Shown here in pieces: positions 49,857 to 57,907 of a DNA stretch of 64,000 bases; the stretch's first letter is position 1; each line of letters begins with the position of its first letter. The stretch lies in NCBI GenBank assembly GCA_036826475.1, contig DAISWG010000003.1, positions 1 through 64,000 on the forward strand. Reading direction: 5' to 3'. Both the position numbers and the translations under genes were made by a program. The notes below the pieces were generated by a model. It worked only from the letters and a program-made list of their open reading frames with translations, had not been told where the DNA came from and ran no database searches. Source of the stretch: Miltoncostaea sp036826475 (GTDB lineage: Bacteria; Actinomycetota; Thermoleophilia; Miltoncostaeales; Miltoncostaeaceae).

Positions 49857-52800
49857 ATGGCCCCGAGCGGGATCCTGCTGACGCGCCTGCTGCCCCCGCG
49901 GCTGCCGTCGGACTGTCTGCCTCGGCCATCGCTCACCGCCCGGCTCGTCGCGGGCATGGATGGCCGACTCGTCACCGTCCTCGCCGGCGCCGGCTACGGC
50001 AAGAGCACGATCGTCGCCGAGGCCCTCACAGAGACCGCGACGCCGTCGGTCTGGATGTCATGCGACGAACGCCTCGGCGGCGCACCCGACCTTCTCGCGC
50101 ACATCGCGGCAGGATTCGAGCGGCTCGTGCCCGGCTTCGGAGCGGCGCTGCGGTTCGAAGGACCCATCGGACTGCAGGTCACCGCACTCTGCAACGAGCT
50201 GGTCGCGACCGTCGGCGACGAGACGATCCTGGTCCTCGACGACGTCCATCTCCTCGACGAGTCCGCGAGCGGTGCGATCGCCGAACTGCTCCGCGACCTG
50301 CCGCCAAGTGTCCATCTCGTCCTGGTCGGCCGTGCGCCGCTCGCGTTCCCCGTCGGCAAGCTCCGCGCGGGCCAGCTTCTCGAAGTGACCGAGTCCAGCC
50401 TTGCGCTCTCGGACGATGAGGTCTCCGCGCTCTGGCGCGCCGAGGGGGGCGACGATGACCCTGAAACCCTCGCGCGGGTCCGTGAGCGGACCGAAGGATG
50501 GGTGACCGGCGTGATCCTGGCCGCCCAAGCTGGCGACGCCGATTTTCAACGGCGCAGCGACTCCCGTCAGCTCTTCGCGTACCTCGCCGAGGAGGTGTTG
50601 ACGGCCCAGTCCGTCGAGATCCAGGACTTCATCCTCCAGACTGCGCTCTTCGAGCGGTTCTCGCCCGATCTTGTCGCCACGCTCGTCCCTGGGGCCGATG
50701 CCCGGGAGATGTGCCGGGATCTCGTCGATCGGCATCTCTTCGCCATTCGCCTCGAAGCCGAGGGGGAGTGGTATCGGTACCACCACCTCTTCCAGGCGTT
50801 CCTGCGTGAGCGGGTCGCTGACCTCGAGCCCCAGCTCCTGCCGGAGATGCACCGCCGCGCCGCCGCCTGTTGGGTCGCCCACGACCAGCCGCGCGAGGCC
50901 ATCGACCATCTCCTGCTCGCCGGCGACCTCGAACACGCCGCCGATCTCATGGAGTCGGTCGCCGACGAGATGCGCTTCGGGCCGCAATCAGGAGTCCTGC
51001 TCCGCTGGACGGCGCTCCTGCCGGAGGATCTCTTCCAGGGGCGGCCCGGGTTGACGCTCGCCCGGGCGATCGTGACGTTCTGGGGCGATCAGCCGGCCGC
51101 CTTCGAGATGCTCGGTCAGGCGGTCGGGGACCTGATCGAGTCGGGGGACCACGATCGGGCGGCCGAGGCATTCTTCATGCTCATCTACGCCCAGCTCGGG
51201 AGCGGAACCCGGCAGGCCCACGCCATCGAGGTCGGCTACCGGCTGCTGCCGCAGATCGACGCCTCGGCTCCGCTGCTTCCGGCGTGCATGGTCCTGATGG
51301 CGTCGGAGCTCGGCTGCGCGGCACGCTACGACGAAGCGGACGCGATGCTGGGACGGGTCCTGACCCTCCCCCTGCCGGCGATCGATCCGCTCGGCCAGGG
51401 ATACCTCGCGTCGGCGCGGGCGCTCTTCATGGACCATCCCCGCGGCCACTCCAAGCAGGCCCTCGCGACGATCGAGTGGGTCATCGATCTCTTCGAGCGG
51501 CACAAGCGCAACGACGTGCTCGCCTACATCTTCGCGCTGCGCATCTACCGAGCGATCATCCTCAACCAGCTGGGTCGTTACGACGAGGTCCTCGTCGAGC
51601 TGGACACGATCATGGAGACCGCCCGCGAGCGAGGCATCACCGGTGGCGGAGAACGGGGGCGCCAGAAGCTCGAGGCGGTCGCTCTCGCGGGCTTGGAGCG
51701 ATGGGACGAGCTCGAGATCCTCCTCGCCAACACCGAGCCACTCGACGCGATGCGCGGCGCCTCCTACGGCTTTCGAACGCGCGCCCCTGCGGCGCGTCTC
51801 GCTGCGCACCGCGGCGACACCCGAGCGGTCGCCCATCACGCCGGCCTCGTCATCGATTACGTCGAGGCGTTCGGTTTCTCATTCGACACTCCGGGTTGGA
51901 TCTGCGACGTCGCAGGAGCAGCGCTGAAGGTCGGCCTCGATGACGAGGCGCGGCGGCTCCGTCTTCACGTCCTCGAGGGCGCTGAGCGGGCGCAGAGTCC
52001 GTGGGCGCGCGCCAGAGGGCAACTCCTTGGAGCCGTCGTCCTCCAGGGCTCAGATGCGGAGGAAGCCCTGAGTGAGGCGCTCGACCTGACGGCCGAGTGG
52101 GATCTCCCGGAGATCTGGACGCGCCGCGATCGAGCGCTCGCCGGGCCATTGCTCGCCCGCGCAATCATGCAGGGGCTCGGCCCGACCGACCTCGCCGCAA
52201 CGCTCGCCGCGCGAGCCGGCGGAGAGGTCCTCGAGCAATGCGCCGAGGCCCTCGTGGCCGCCGGCTCGCGTGACGCTGCGGACCGCCTCCTCCAGGCCAT
52301 GGAGGCCACGAGAGTCAGCGACCCCGATGTGAGTGATGCGCTTCGTGGACTCACGCAGCCGTCCGCCGTGGACCCGGCGGTGGCGGTCGATCGGCCCCCG
52401 CTGACGATCCTGGCCCTCGGTGGCTTCCTCGTCAGACGAGGAGACGAGGCGGTTCCGGTCTCGGCCTTCGGCAGGGAGCGGGCCCGAGCGGTGTTGGCGG
52501 CTCTCGTCTGCGCCGGCGGGCCGGTGCATCGCGAGCGCCTCGTCGACTGGCTCTGGCCCGATCTCGACCTCGAGCGCGGTCTGCGGGCCCTCCACGTCAC
52601 CCTCCACGGATTGCGGCGTGCGCTGGAACCGGAGCTCGGGCGCGGATCCGCCGCCCGCTCGGTGATCCGCTCGGAAGGCGAGAGCTACCGGCTCGTCCTG
52701 CGCGACGGTGACCGGGTCGACGTCGAGCAGTTCATGGCGTTGCTCCGTCGGCCTCCCGGTGAGAGCGAGCGCGAGACCCTCCGGCGGCTCCAGGCGGCCG

Positions 52801-53186
52801 AGCGGGCCTACCGCGGGCCGCTGTACCCGGAGTGGCCCTACGCCGACTGGGCGGAGTCGCGGCGGCGCGAAGTCGAGCTGAGCTACTCCACGGTGCTCAG
52901 CGCCCTCGCCGACCTTCACCTGGCCGCAGGCGCGCAACAGGAGGCGCTTGTCTGCCTGGAGCGGCTGGTAGCGCTCGAGCCCGAGCGCGAGGCCTTTCAC
53001 CGGTCGCTCATGGCGGCCTACGCGCAGGCAGGCGAGAAGGCGCTTGCCCTGCGCCAGTACCACGCATGCCGCTCGACCTTGAGGCGCGAACTCGGCGTCG
53101 AAGCGAGCGCCGAGACCCGGGCGCTCTACCAGCTCATCCTCGAGGATCAGCCAATCCCAGACTCGGCGGCGCTCGCGGCCGCCTGA
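49857..53186 (+). CDS. STAND-ATPase transcription regulator with C-terminal OmpR/BTAD domains (SARP-like)
   Basis: A 1109-residue regulator. N-terminal AAA/STAND ATPase with Walker A LAGAGYGKST (residues about 42-51) and Walker B ILVLDDVHLL, followed by a winged-helix and TPR-like helical region (LLLAGDLEHAADLMESVADE onward, about 330-840), as in MalT-type regulators. The C-terminus is not LuxR but an OmpR-type DNA-binding domain (about 845-925, LALGGFLVRRGDEAVPVSAFGRERARAVLAAL) and a BTAD domain (about 945-1095) as in SARP activators. ATG 49857; divergent from the aldehyde dehydrogenase. It probably binds the repeated CCGTAAGTGAGCTG sites. Confidence 0.9.
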   Translation: MAPSGILLTRLLPPRLPSDCLPRPSLTARLVAGMDGRLVTVLAGAGYGKSTIVAEALTETATPSVWMSCDERLGGAPDLLAHIAAGFERLVPGFGAALRFEGPIGLQVTALCNELVATVGDETILVLDDVHLLDESASGAIAELLRDLPPSVHLVLVGRAPLAFPVGKLRAGQLLEVTESSLALSDDEVSALWRAEGGDDDPETLARVRERTEGWVTGVILAAQAGDADFQRRSDSRQLFAYLAEEVLTAQSVEIQDFILQTALFERFSPDLVATLVPGADAREMCRDLVDRHLFAIRLEAEGEWYRYHHLFQAFLRERVADLEPQLLPEMHRRAAACWVAHDQPREAIDHLLLAGDLEHAADLMESVADEMRFGPQSGVLLRWTALLPEDLFQGRPGLTLARAIVTFWGDQPAAFEMLGQAVGDLIESGDHDRAAEAFFMLIYAQLGSGTRQAHAIEVGYRLLPQIDASAPLLPACMVLMASELGCAARYDEADAMLGRVLTLPLPAIDPLGQGYLASARALFMDHPRGHSKQALATIEWVIDLFERHKRNDVLAYIFALRIYRAIILNQLGRYDEVLVELDTIMETARERGITGGGERGRQKLEAVALAGLERWDELEILLANTEPLDAMRGASYGFRTRAPAARLAAHRGDTRAVAHHAGLVIDYVEAFGFSFDTPGWICDVAGAALKVGLDDEARRLRLHVLEGAERAQSPWARARGQLLGAVVLQGSDAEEALSEALDLTAEWDLPEIWTRRDRALAGPLLARAIMQGLGPTDLAATLAARAGGEVLEQCAEALVAAGSRDAADRLLQAMEATRVSDPDVSDALRGLTQPSAVDPAVAVDRPPLTILALGGFLVRRGDEAVPVSAFGRERARAVLAALVCAGGPVHRERLVDWLWPDLDLERGLRALHVTLHGLRRALEPELGRGSAARSVIRSEGESYRLVLRDGDRVDVEQFMALLRRPPGESERETLRRLQAAERAYRGPLYPEWPYADWAESRRREVELSYSTVLSALADLHLAAGAQQEALVCLERLVALEPEREAFHRSLMAAYAQAGEKALALRQYHACRSTLRRELGVEASAETRALYQLILEDQPIPDSAALAAA

Positions 53187-53196
53187 GCGGGCGCGA

Positions 53197-53211
53197 GCCG
53201 TAAGTGAGCTG
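53197..53211 (+). promoter_or_regulatory. Operator of the BTAD regulator, SnoaL side
   Basis: CCGTAAGTGAGCTG preceded by G, identical to the site at 49706-49720 in inverted orientation, so it points at the SnoaL genes. Here only one CCGTAAG copy is present. Confidence 0.7.
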
Positions 53212-53225
53212 GAAGGGCTCGCCCA

Positions 53226-53231
53226 TACCGT
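53226..53231 (+). promoter_or_regulatory. Predicted -10 box of SnoaL unit
   Basis: TACCGT exactly 14 bases after the CCGTAAGTGAGCTG element, the same spacing as on the aldehyde dehydrogenase side. Confidence 0.65.
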
Positions 53232-53383
53232 CGTGACCGAGCCGCCGACGCGGCTCCGTGACGACGAGAGGTGACGCGATGGCCCTCGCACCGCAGCTCC
53301 ACCCGAACGACGACGCGACTGCCCGCCGTCGGTTCCTCAGTCGCCTTCACGCACCGGCTCATCTCCACCACAGGAGGACGATC

Positions 53384-53785
53384 ATGGGACTGTCGGAGTT
53401 CGTCGACGCATGGAACCGGCAGCAGCCGGACGACATCGCCGCCCAGTTCACCCCCGACGGGATCCGTCACCAGTTCTCGTTGCCCGAGGCGCGCCTCGCA
53501 GGGCGCGATGCGATCGCCCAGGGCGTCGGGGCGATCATCCAGGCCGTGCCCGACGCCACGCTCGAGGTCCGCTCCCTGATCGAGGGCGCCGACGGCCGCG
53601 TGGTCGTCGAGTGGACCTTCTCAGGCACGCACGAGAACGACTTCCCCGGCATGCCCGCGAGCGGCGCGACCGTCGTGCTGCCCGGAGTCAGCGTCTACAC
53701 GCTCGCCGCTGACGGGCTCATCGCGCTCGAGAACGCCTACTGGGACACCGCGACGCTGCTGTCCGCAGCGGGCGTCCTCGGATGA
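53384..53785 (+). CDS. SnoaL/NTF2-like protein
   Basis: A 133-residue NTF2-fold protein (LSEFVDAWNRQQPDDIAAQF, GRDAIAQGVGAIIQAVPDATLE, VVVEWTFSGTHENDF). Family members are cyclases, isomerases or small-molecule-binding proteins. ATG 53384 follows CAGGAGGACGATC; ATG 53280 would add an odd His/Arg-rich extension. First gene of a two-gene unit under the shared operator. Confidence 0.83.
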   Translation: MGLSEFVDAWNRQQPDDIAAQFTPDGIRHQFSLPEARLAGRDAIAQGVGAIIQAVPDATLEVRSLIEGADGRVVVEWTFSGTHENDFPGMPASGATVVLPGVSVYTLAADGLIALENAYWDTATLLSAAGVLG

Positions 53786-54282
53786 GCGTCGCCGAGATCA
53801 TCGACCGCCAGCTCGCGGCATGGAACGCGCAGGACGCCGACGCGGTGGCCGCCGACTTCGGCCCCGACAGCACCTACTGGTCGCCCACCGTCCCGCACGG
53901 GGATCTGGCGGGCCCGGCAGCGGCGCACGCCGACGCGGCGATGCTCTTCACCGCATTCCCGGACTTCGCTCTCGTCGAGCGCGGCCGCCTGGTGGATGGC
54001 GACCGGACGGCGGCGCTCTGGTGGGACGTCACAGCCACCTTCCGCGGTCCACTCGAGCCACCGGGCTTCGCGCCGACCGGCGGTCCGGTGACCAATCACG
54101 GTGTGACCTGGGTCCAGGCGGAAGGCGATCGGATCACTCGCTTGCACCTGTACTTCGACGTCAACGAGCTCGGACGGCAGATCGGCGCGATCCCGCCGCC
54201 GGGAAGCGCCGGCGAGAAGATGGTCGTGACCTTCCAGAAGCTGACCGCCAAGGGACTGCGAAAGCGCGACTGGTCGCACTGA
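53782..54282 (+). CDS. SnoaL-like polyketide-cyclase-fold protein
   Basis: A 166-residue NTF2-fold protein (AEIIDRQLAAWNAQDADAVAADF, DAAMLFTAFPDFALVERGRLV, GVTWVQAEGDRITRLHLYFDVNELGRQIGAIP), typical of SnoaL/ester-cyclase-like enzymes. ATG 53782 overlaps the preceding SnoaL-like gene by 4 bases. With the divergently placed aldehyde dehydrogenase it may handle the same small molecule. Confidence 0.85.
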   Translation: MSVAEIIDRQLAAWNAQDADAVAADFGPDSTYWSPTVPHGDLAGPAAAHADAAMLFTAFPDFALVERGRLVDGDRTAALWWDVTATFRGPLEPPGFAPTGGPVTNHGVTWVQAEGDRITRLHLYFDVNELGRQIGAIPPPGSAGEKMVVTFQKLTAKGLRKRDWSH

Positions 54283-54505
54283 GCGCGCGCATCGCGCGGT
54301 GGCGGGGAAGGTGTAGTTCGCCGCCCATCCCCGCTCCCGCGACGCCCCCCCGGTGGCTCGGCTCCACGGGCGCGGCGTGGGAACAACGGCGTGAACATCA
54401 GCCGTCGATCGCAGCCGAAACCGTTCGTTCGCCATCGGCCAAGCGATTGGCCCCCTTGCAGCAAACGCGTCACCAGGCGATGTTCCTCGAAGCCTCGGAC
54501 CGACC
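54283..54505. other. Non-coding right end of the island
   Basis: About 220 bases with no convincing gene, repeat or promoter; likely the decayed right arm of the element. Confidence 0.5.
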
Positions 54506-54546
54506 CTCATGATCCCTGGGTCGCCTGAGTCCTGCCGCGCCCATCG
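54506..54546 (+). repeat. Right attachment-site copy (degenerate tRNA 3' end)
   Basis: CTCATGATCCCTGGGTCGC, then a 4-base-shorter patch, then AGTCCTGCCGCGCCCATCG, matching 47743-47787. It cannot form a tRNA because the 5' half is missing. Confidence 0.75.
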
Positions 54547-54553
54547 TCAGCCG

Positions 54554-55039
54554 TCAGGGGCCGACGCAGTCGTCCCACTCGCGCGCCGAGAGGCCGTGGC
54601 GGAGCGACAGGCGCATCTGCCGGAGATGTGCGCGGAACGCGGCCCCGTCGCCGGGGCCGAGGGCCTCCCCCAGGCGGGCGTCGAGGTCGGCGAGCAGCGG
54701 GCGGGTCGACGCGAGGACGGCGCGCCCCTGGTGCGTCACCGTGACGGCCCGGCGGCGGCGATCTGTGGTGCTCTCGCGCCGCGCCACCAGGCCGCGCTCC
54801 TCCAGTTGCTGCAGCACGGTGGTCGCGTGGGCGGAGCTCATGCCGAGCACGCGGATCAGGTCGACCGCGTGGGCGGTGCCGCCCTCACGGCCGGCGACGA
54901 CCCGCAGCACGTTGAACTGGCTGACGCCCAGGCCGACGCGGTCCCGCAGCTCGCGCTCCAGCACCTGGCCCAGCTCCAGGCCCGTCATCAGGAGCTCGTT
55001 CACGACGCCCGGCGCGTCGTTGTTGCCCTCAGGGCTCAT
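54554..55039 (-). CDS. MarR-family regulator
   Basis: A 161-residue winged-helix regulator: LGVSQFNVLRVVAGREGG, DLIRVLGMSSAHATTVLQQLEERGLVAR, and the wing RRESTTDRRRRAVTVTHQG. It diverges from the SDR gene with a palindrome between them and is likely its repressor. A TACGCT box lies eight bases before the ATG. Confidence 0.92.
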   Translation of the reverse strand: MSPEGNNDAPGVVNELLMTGLELGQVLERELRDRVGLGVSQFNVLRVVAGREGGTAHAVDLIRVLGMSSAHATTVLQQLEERGLVARRESTTDRRRRAVTVTHQGRAVLASTRPLLADLDARLGEALGPGDGAAFRAHLRQMRLSLRHGLSAREWDDCVGP

Positions 55040-55047
55040 CTGCGGGT

Positions 55048-55053
55048 AGCGTA
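55048..55053 (-). promoter_or_regulatory. Predicted -10 box of marR-type gene
   Basis: TACGCT on the minus strand, eight bases before ATG 55039. Confidence 0.5.
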
Positions 55054-55069
55054 GCTCGCCACATTGCTT

Positions 55070-55083
55070 GATAGCGAGCTATC
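55070..55083. promoter_or_regulatory. Palindromic operator between MarR and SDR genes
   Basis: GATAGC-GA-GCTATC, a 6-base inverted repeat 18 bases upstream of the SDR start and 31 bases from the marR-type start; position and symmetry fit a MarR dimer site. Confidence 0.6.
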
Positions 55084-55100
55084 TACGAGGAGAAGTCGCG

Positions 55101-55862
55101 ATGACCCTGTCCGGGAAGGTGGCCCTGATCACCGGCGGCAGCAAGGGGCTCGGCTACAGCGCCGCCCTGGAGTTCGCCCGCAACGGCGCGTCGGTGACCA
55201 TCACCGGGCGCGGGCGGGAGGCCCTCGACGGCGCGGTCGCGGACGCCGCCGGGCAGGGGGTCACCCTCGACGCGATCCAGGGTGACGTCTCGTCCGAGGA
55301 CGACTGCCGTCGCACGATCGACGAGGTGCTGACGCGGCACGGCCGCATCGACGTGCTCTTCAACAACGCCGGCGTGCTCTTCGCGGGCACGTCCTGGGAG
55401 ACGCCCGTCGACGTGTGGGACCTGACGATGGCGGTGAACGTCCGCGGCACCTGGCTGATGTCGCGGGGGGTGATCCCGCACATGCTCGAGCGGGGGAGCG
55501 GGGCCATCATCAACAACAGCTCCGTGCTGGGTCTGAAGGCCTGCCCGGGGGCCGCCGCCTACAACACGAGCAAGGGGGCGATCACCCAGCTCACCCGGTC
55601 CATGGCCCTCGAGCTCGCCGGGACCGGCGTCCGCGTGAACGCCATCTGCCCGGGCACCATCGTCACGCCGATGGTGTCGGAGGTCTTCGCCGGCGCGCCC
55701 GACCCGGAGGCGGCGGAGGCCTTCTTCCTCGCCCAGCACCCGATCGGGCGGTTCGGCACCGAGGAGGAGATCGCGCGCGCCTGCCTGCTCCTCGCCCAGG
55801 ACGGCCTGGACTTCATGACCGGGTCGATGCTCTCCATCGACGGCGGGTGGGGCGCCCGGTAG
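55101..55862 (+). CDS. Short-chain dehydrogenase/reductase
   Basis: A 253-residue classical SDR: cofactor motif TGGSKGLG, NNAG, catalytic Ser in NNSSVLGLKA, YNTSK (Tyr and Lys), and the C-terminal SIDGGWGAR. It oxidises or reduces an alcohol/ketone with NAD(P); substrate unknown. ATG 55101 follows GAGGAGAAG, and the MarR-type palindrome overlaps its promoter region. Confidence 0.93.
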   Translation: MTLSGKVALITGGSKGLGYSAALEFARNGASVTITGRGREALDGAVADAAGQGVTLDAIQGDVSSEDDCRRTIDEVLTRHGRIDVLFNNAGVLFAGTSWETPVDVWDLTMAVNVRGTWLMSRGVIPHMLERGSGAIINNSSVLGLKACPGAAAYNTSKGAITQLTRSMALELAGTGVRVNAICPGTIVTPMVSEVFAGAPDPEAAEAFFLAQHPIGRFGTEEEIARACLLLAQDGLDFMTGSMLSIDGGWGAR

Positions 55863-55887
55863 GCCCCGCCACCCGGGTCGGCGCGCC

Positions 55888-57849
55888 TCAGACCAGCTCG
55901 GGGTCCTGGACCACCTCGACGAGGCTCGGCCCCGGGTGGGCGAGCGCCGCGGCGAGCGCGGCGTCCAGGTCGCCGCGGCGCGTGACGCGGATGCCCTGGG
56001 CGCCGCACAGCTCGGCGTAGGCGGCGAAGCCGGGGTTGGCGAGACCCGTCTCCCAGACGTCCCACATGCCGGCCCGCTGCTCCTTGCTGATCTTGCCGAG
56101 CTCGCCGTTGTTCAGCAGGACGTGGGTGATCGGCATGCCGTACTTCACCGCGGTCGTCAGCTCGCCCATGTACTGCCCGAAGCCCCCGTCGCCGGTGACG
56201 CACACGATCGGCCGGTCGGGCGCGGCGCACCATGCGCCCATGGCCGCCGGGTACCCGAAGCCGATCGAGCCGAGATAGCCACTCATCAGCACCGACTGGC
56301 GGGAGCACTCGAAGTAGCGCCCGAACGAGTAGGTGTTGTTGCCCACGTCCACGGCGATCACCGCGTCGTCCGGAACCAGCCGGCTCATGGCCGCGAAGAG
56401 CGACGCGGCCGAGAGCCCGTTGCCGCGGTCGTCGGCCTCGCGGCGCGCCTTCTCGGCCCGCCACATGGCCCACCGCCGGGCGATCTCCGGCCGGCGGTCC
56501 TCCGGCGGCGGCGCGCCCTCCAGGGCGTCCAGCAGCAGCCGTGCGGTGACCGCCAGATCGCCCTGGACCGGCACCTCCACCGGGTGGAAGCGCCCGAGGG
56601 CCATCGGGTCGGCGTCCACCTGGATGGTCGGGATCTTCGGCGTGATCCCCGTGTGGTTGGAGAAGGAGGCCCCCATCACCAGCAGCAGATCGGCCTCGTT
56701 CATGAACCAGCTCGCGATCGGCGTGCCGCTGCGCCCGAGCACGCCGCAGCCGAGGGGGTGATGGTCGGAGATCACGCCCTTCCCCTTGAACGTCGTCAGC
56801 ACCGGGGCGTTCAGGCGCTCGGCGAGCGGCAGCACCGCATCCATGTCGAAGCGCGCGCCGTGCCCCACGATGACCACCGGCCGCCGGGCCGCCCGCAGGC
56901 GCTCCGCGGCCGTGGCCAGGGCGGCGGCGGGCGGCGCGATGCCGGCGGCGCCGACCCGCCCCTGCGGGCCCCGCGCGACGGCGCCCTCCCGGGCGGGCCG
57001 CGTCTGCACGCCGTCGGGGAAGACGAGGTGCGACACGTCGCGGCCCACGATCGCGTGCTTCAGGGCGAGGGCCATCAGTTCCTCGTGGCGGCTCTCGGGA
57101 TGGACCGTCTGCCCCCAGGCGGCCACCCCGCCGTAGGCGGCGCGCAGGTCGACCTCCTGGAAGGCGCCCGGGCCCAGCACCTGCAGGTCCACCTGCCCCG
57201 TCAGCGCCAGGATCGGCGCGCGGTCGACCTTCGCGTCCCACAGCCCGGTGAGCAGGTTGGTTGCGCCGGGCCCCGCGATCGACAGGCACGCGGCGGGCCG
57301 CCCCGTGAGCTTCGCGAACGCCGACGCGGCGAAGCTGGCGGCGCCCTCGTGCCGGATGCCGATGTAGGTGAGGTCGCCCGCCTCGACCCGGCGGCGGACG
57401 GCGTCGGCGAGGCCCAGGTTGGAGTGGCCGACCATGCCGAACACGTGGGTGACGCCCCACGCGACCATCGTCTCGACCATCAGGTCGGTGACGGTGCGGA
57501 CGTGCGGCGGCTCCGGCGGGATCTCCACCCAGATCCCGTCGTCGCGGACCTCGACGGGGAACGTGGCGACGCCCGAGTCGTCGTGCCCGCCCGGCGCCCG
57601 TCCCGTGATCGGGCAGTAGTCCCAGCCGTGCCAGGGGCAGCGCAGCCAGCCGTTCTCGATGGCGCCCTCGCCCAGCGGGCCGCCCTGGTGCGGGCAGCGG
57701 TTGTCGAGCGCGCCGTACCGGCCCTCGTGGTGGGTCATCGCCAGGCTGCGGTGCCCGGCGGTCACCGTGGTCACGCGCCCCTCGGGGAGGTCGTCCGGGC
57801 CGAGGACCCGGTGCCAGACCGGGGTGGAGCCGTTCGGATCTGCGGGCAT
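55888..57849 (-). CDS. Rieske iron-sulphur domain fused to a TPP-dependent enzyme
   Basis: A 653-residue protein. Residues about 1-112 form a Rieske domain with cluster ligands Cys52/His54 (RCPHQG) and Cys71/His74 (CPWHGW). From about 115 it is a pyruvate-oxidase/acetolactate-synthase-type TPP enzyme: catalytic Glu168 in RHEGAAS, FAD/central domain, and the TPP motif GDGGFGQYMGELTTAVKY ending in NN (553-581). The fusion suggests electrons from TPP-bound substrate pass to the cluster. Start ATG 57849 follows GAGGAGGTCCG. Substrate unknown. Confidence 0.9.
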   Translation of the reverse strand: MPADPNGSTPVWHRVLGPDDLPEGRVTTVTAGHRSLAMTHHEGRYGALDNRCPHQGGPLGEGAIENGWLRCPWHGWDYCPITGRAPGGHDDSGVATFPVEVRDDGIWVEIPPEPPHVRTVTDLMVETMVAWGVTHVFGMVGHSNLGLADAVRRRVEAGDLTYIGIRHEGAASFAASAFAKLTGRPAACLSIAGPGATNLLTGLWDAKVDRAPILALTGQVDLQVLGPGAFQEVDLRAAYGGVAAWGQTVHPESRHEELMALALKHAIVGRDVSHLVFPDGVQTRPAREGAVARGPQGRVGAAGIAPPAAALATAAERLRAARRPVVIVGHGARFDMDAVLPLAERLNAPVLTTFKGKGVISDHHPLGCGVLGRSGTPIASWFMNEADLLLVMGASFSNHTGITPKIPTIQVDADPMALGRFHPVEVPVQGDLAVTARLLLDALEGAPPPEDRRPEIARRWAMWRAEKARREADDRGNGLSAASLFAAMSRLVPDDAVIAVDVGNNTYSFGRYFECSRQSVLMSGYLGSIGFGYPAAMGAWCAAPDRPIVCVTGDGGFGQYMGELTTAVKYGMPITHVLLNNGELGKISKEQRAGMWDVWETGLANPGFAAYAELCGAQGIRVTRRGDLDAALAAALAHPGPSLVEVVQDPELV

Positions 57850-57864
57850 CGGACCTCCTCGGCG

Positions 57865-57900
57865 TGCCGCGCCCCCACGCCGCGGCGCGGGGGCGCGGCA
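57865..57900 (-). terminator. Terminator after DUF1059-like gene
   Basis: A perfect 12-base stem (TGCCGCGCCCCC with its complement) between the small gene and the Rieske-TPP gene. Confidence 0.75.
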
Positions 57901-57907
57901 GGGTTGC

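Larger units (their letters stand above)
47743..54546. mobile_element. Remnant genomic island in a tRNA gene
   Basis: About 6.8 kb bounded by an intact tRNA 3' end on the left and a degenerate copy on the right. It holds an aldehyde dehydrogenase unit, a large STAND/BTAD regulator and two SnoaL-like genes, with repeated operators of its own. No integrase or recombinase is present, so it is a decayed or trans-mobilised element. Hand counts on a few lines (about 65-72% GC inside the regulator, 78% at 41641-41700) suggest a slightly lower GC content, which needs a proper calculation. Confidence 0.7.
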
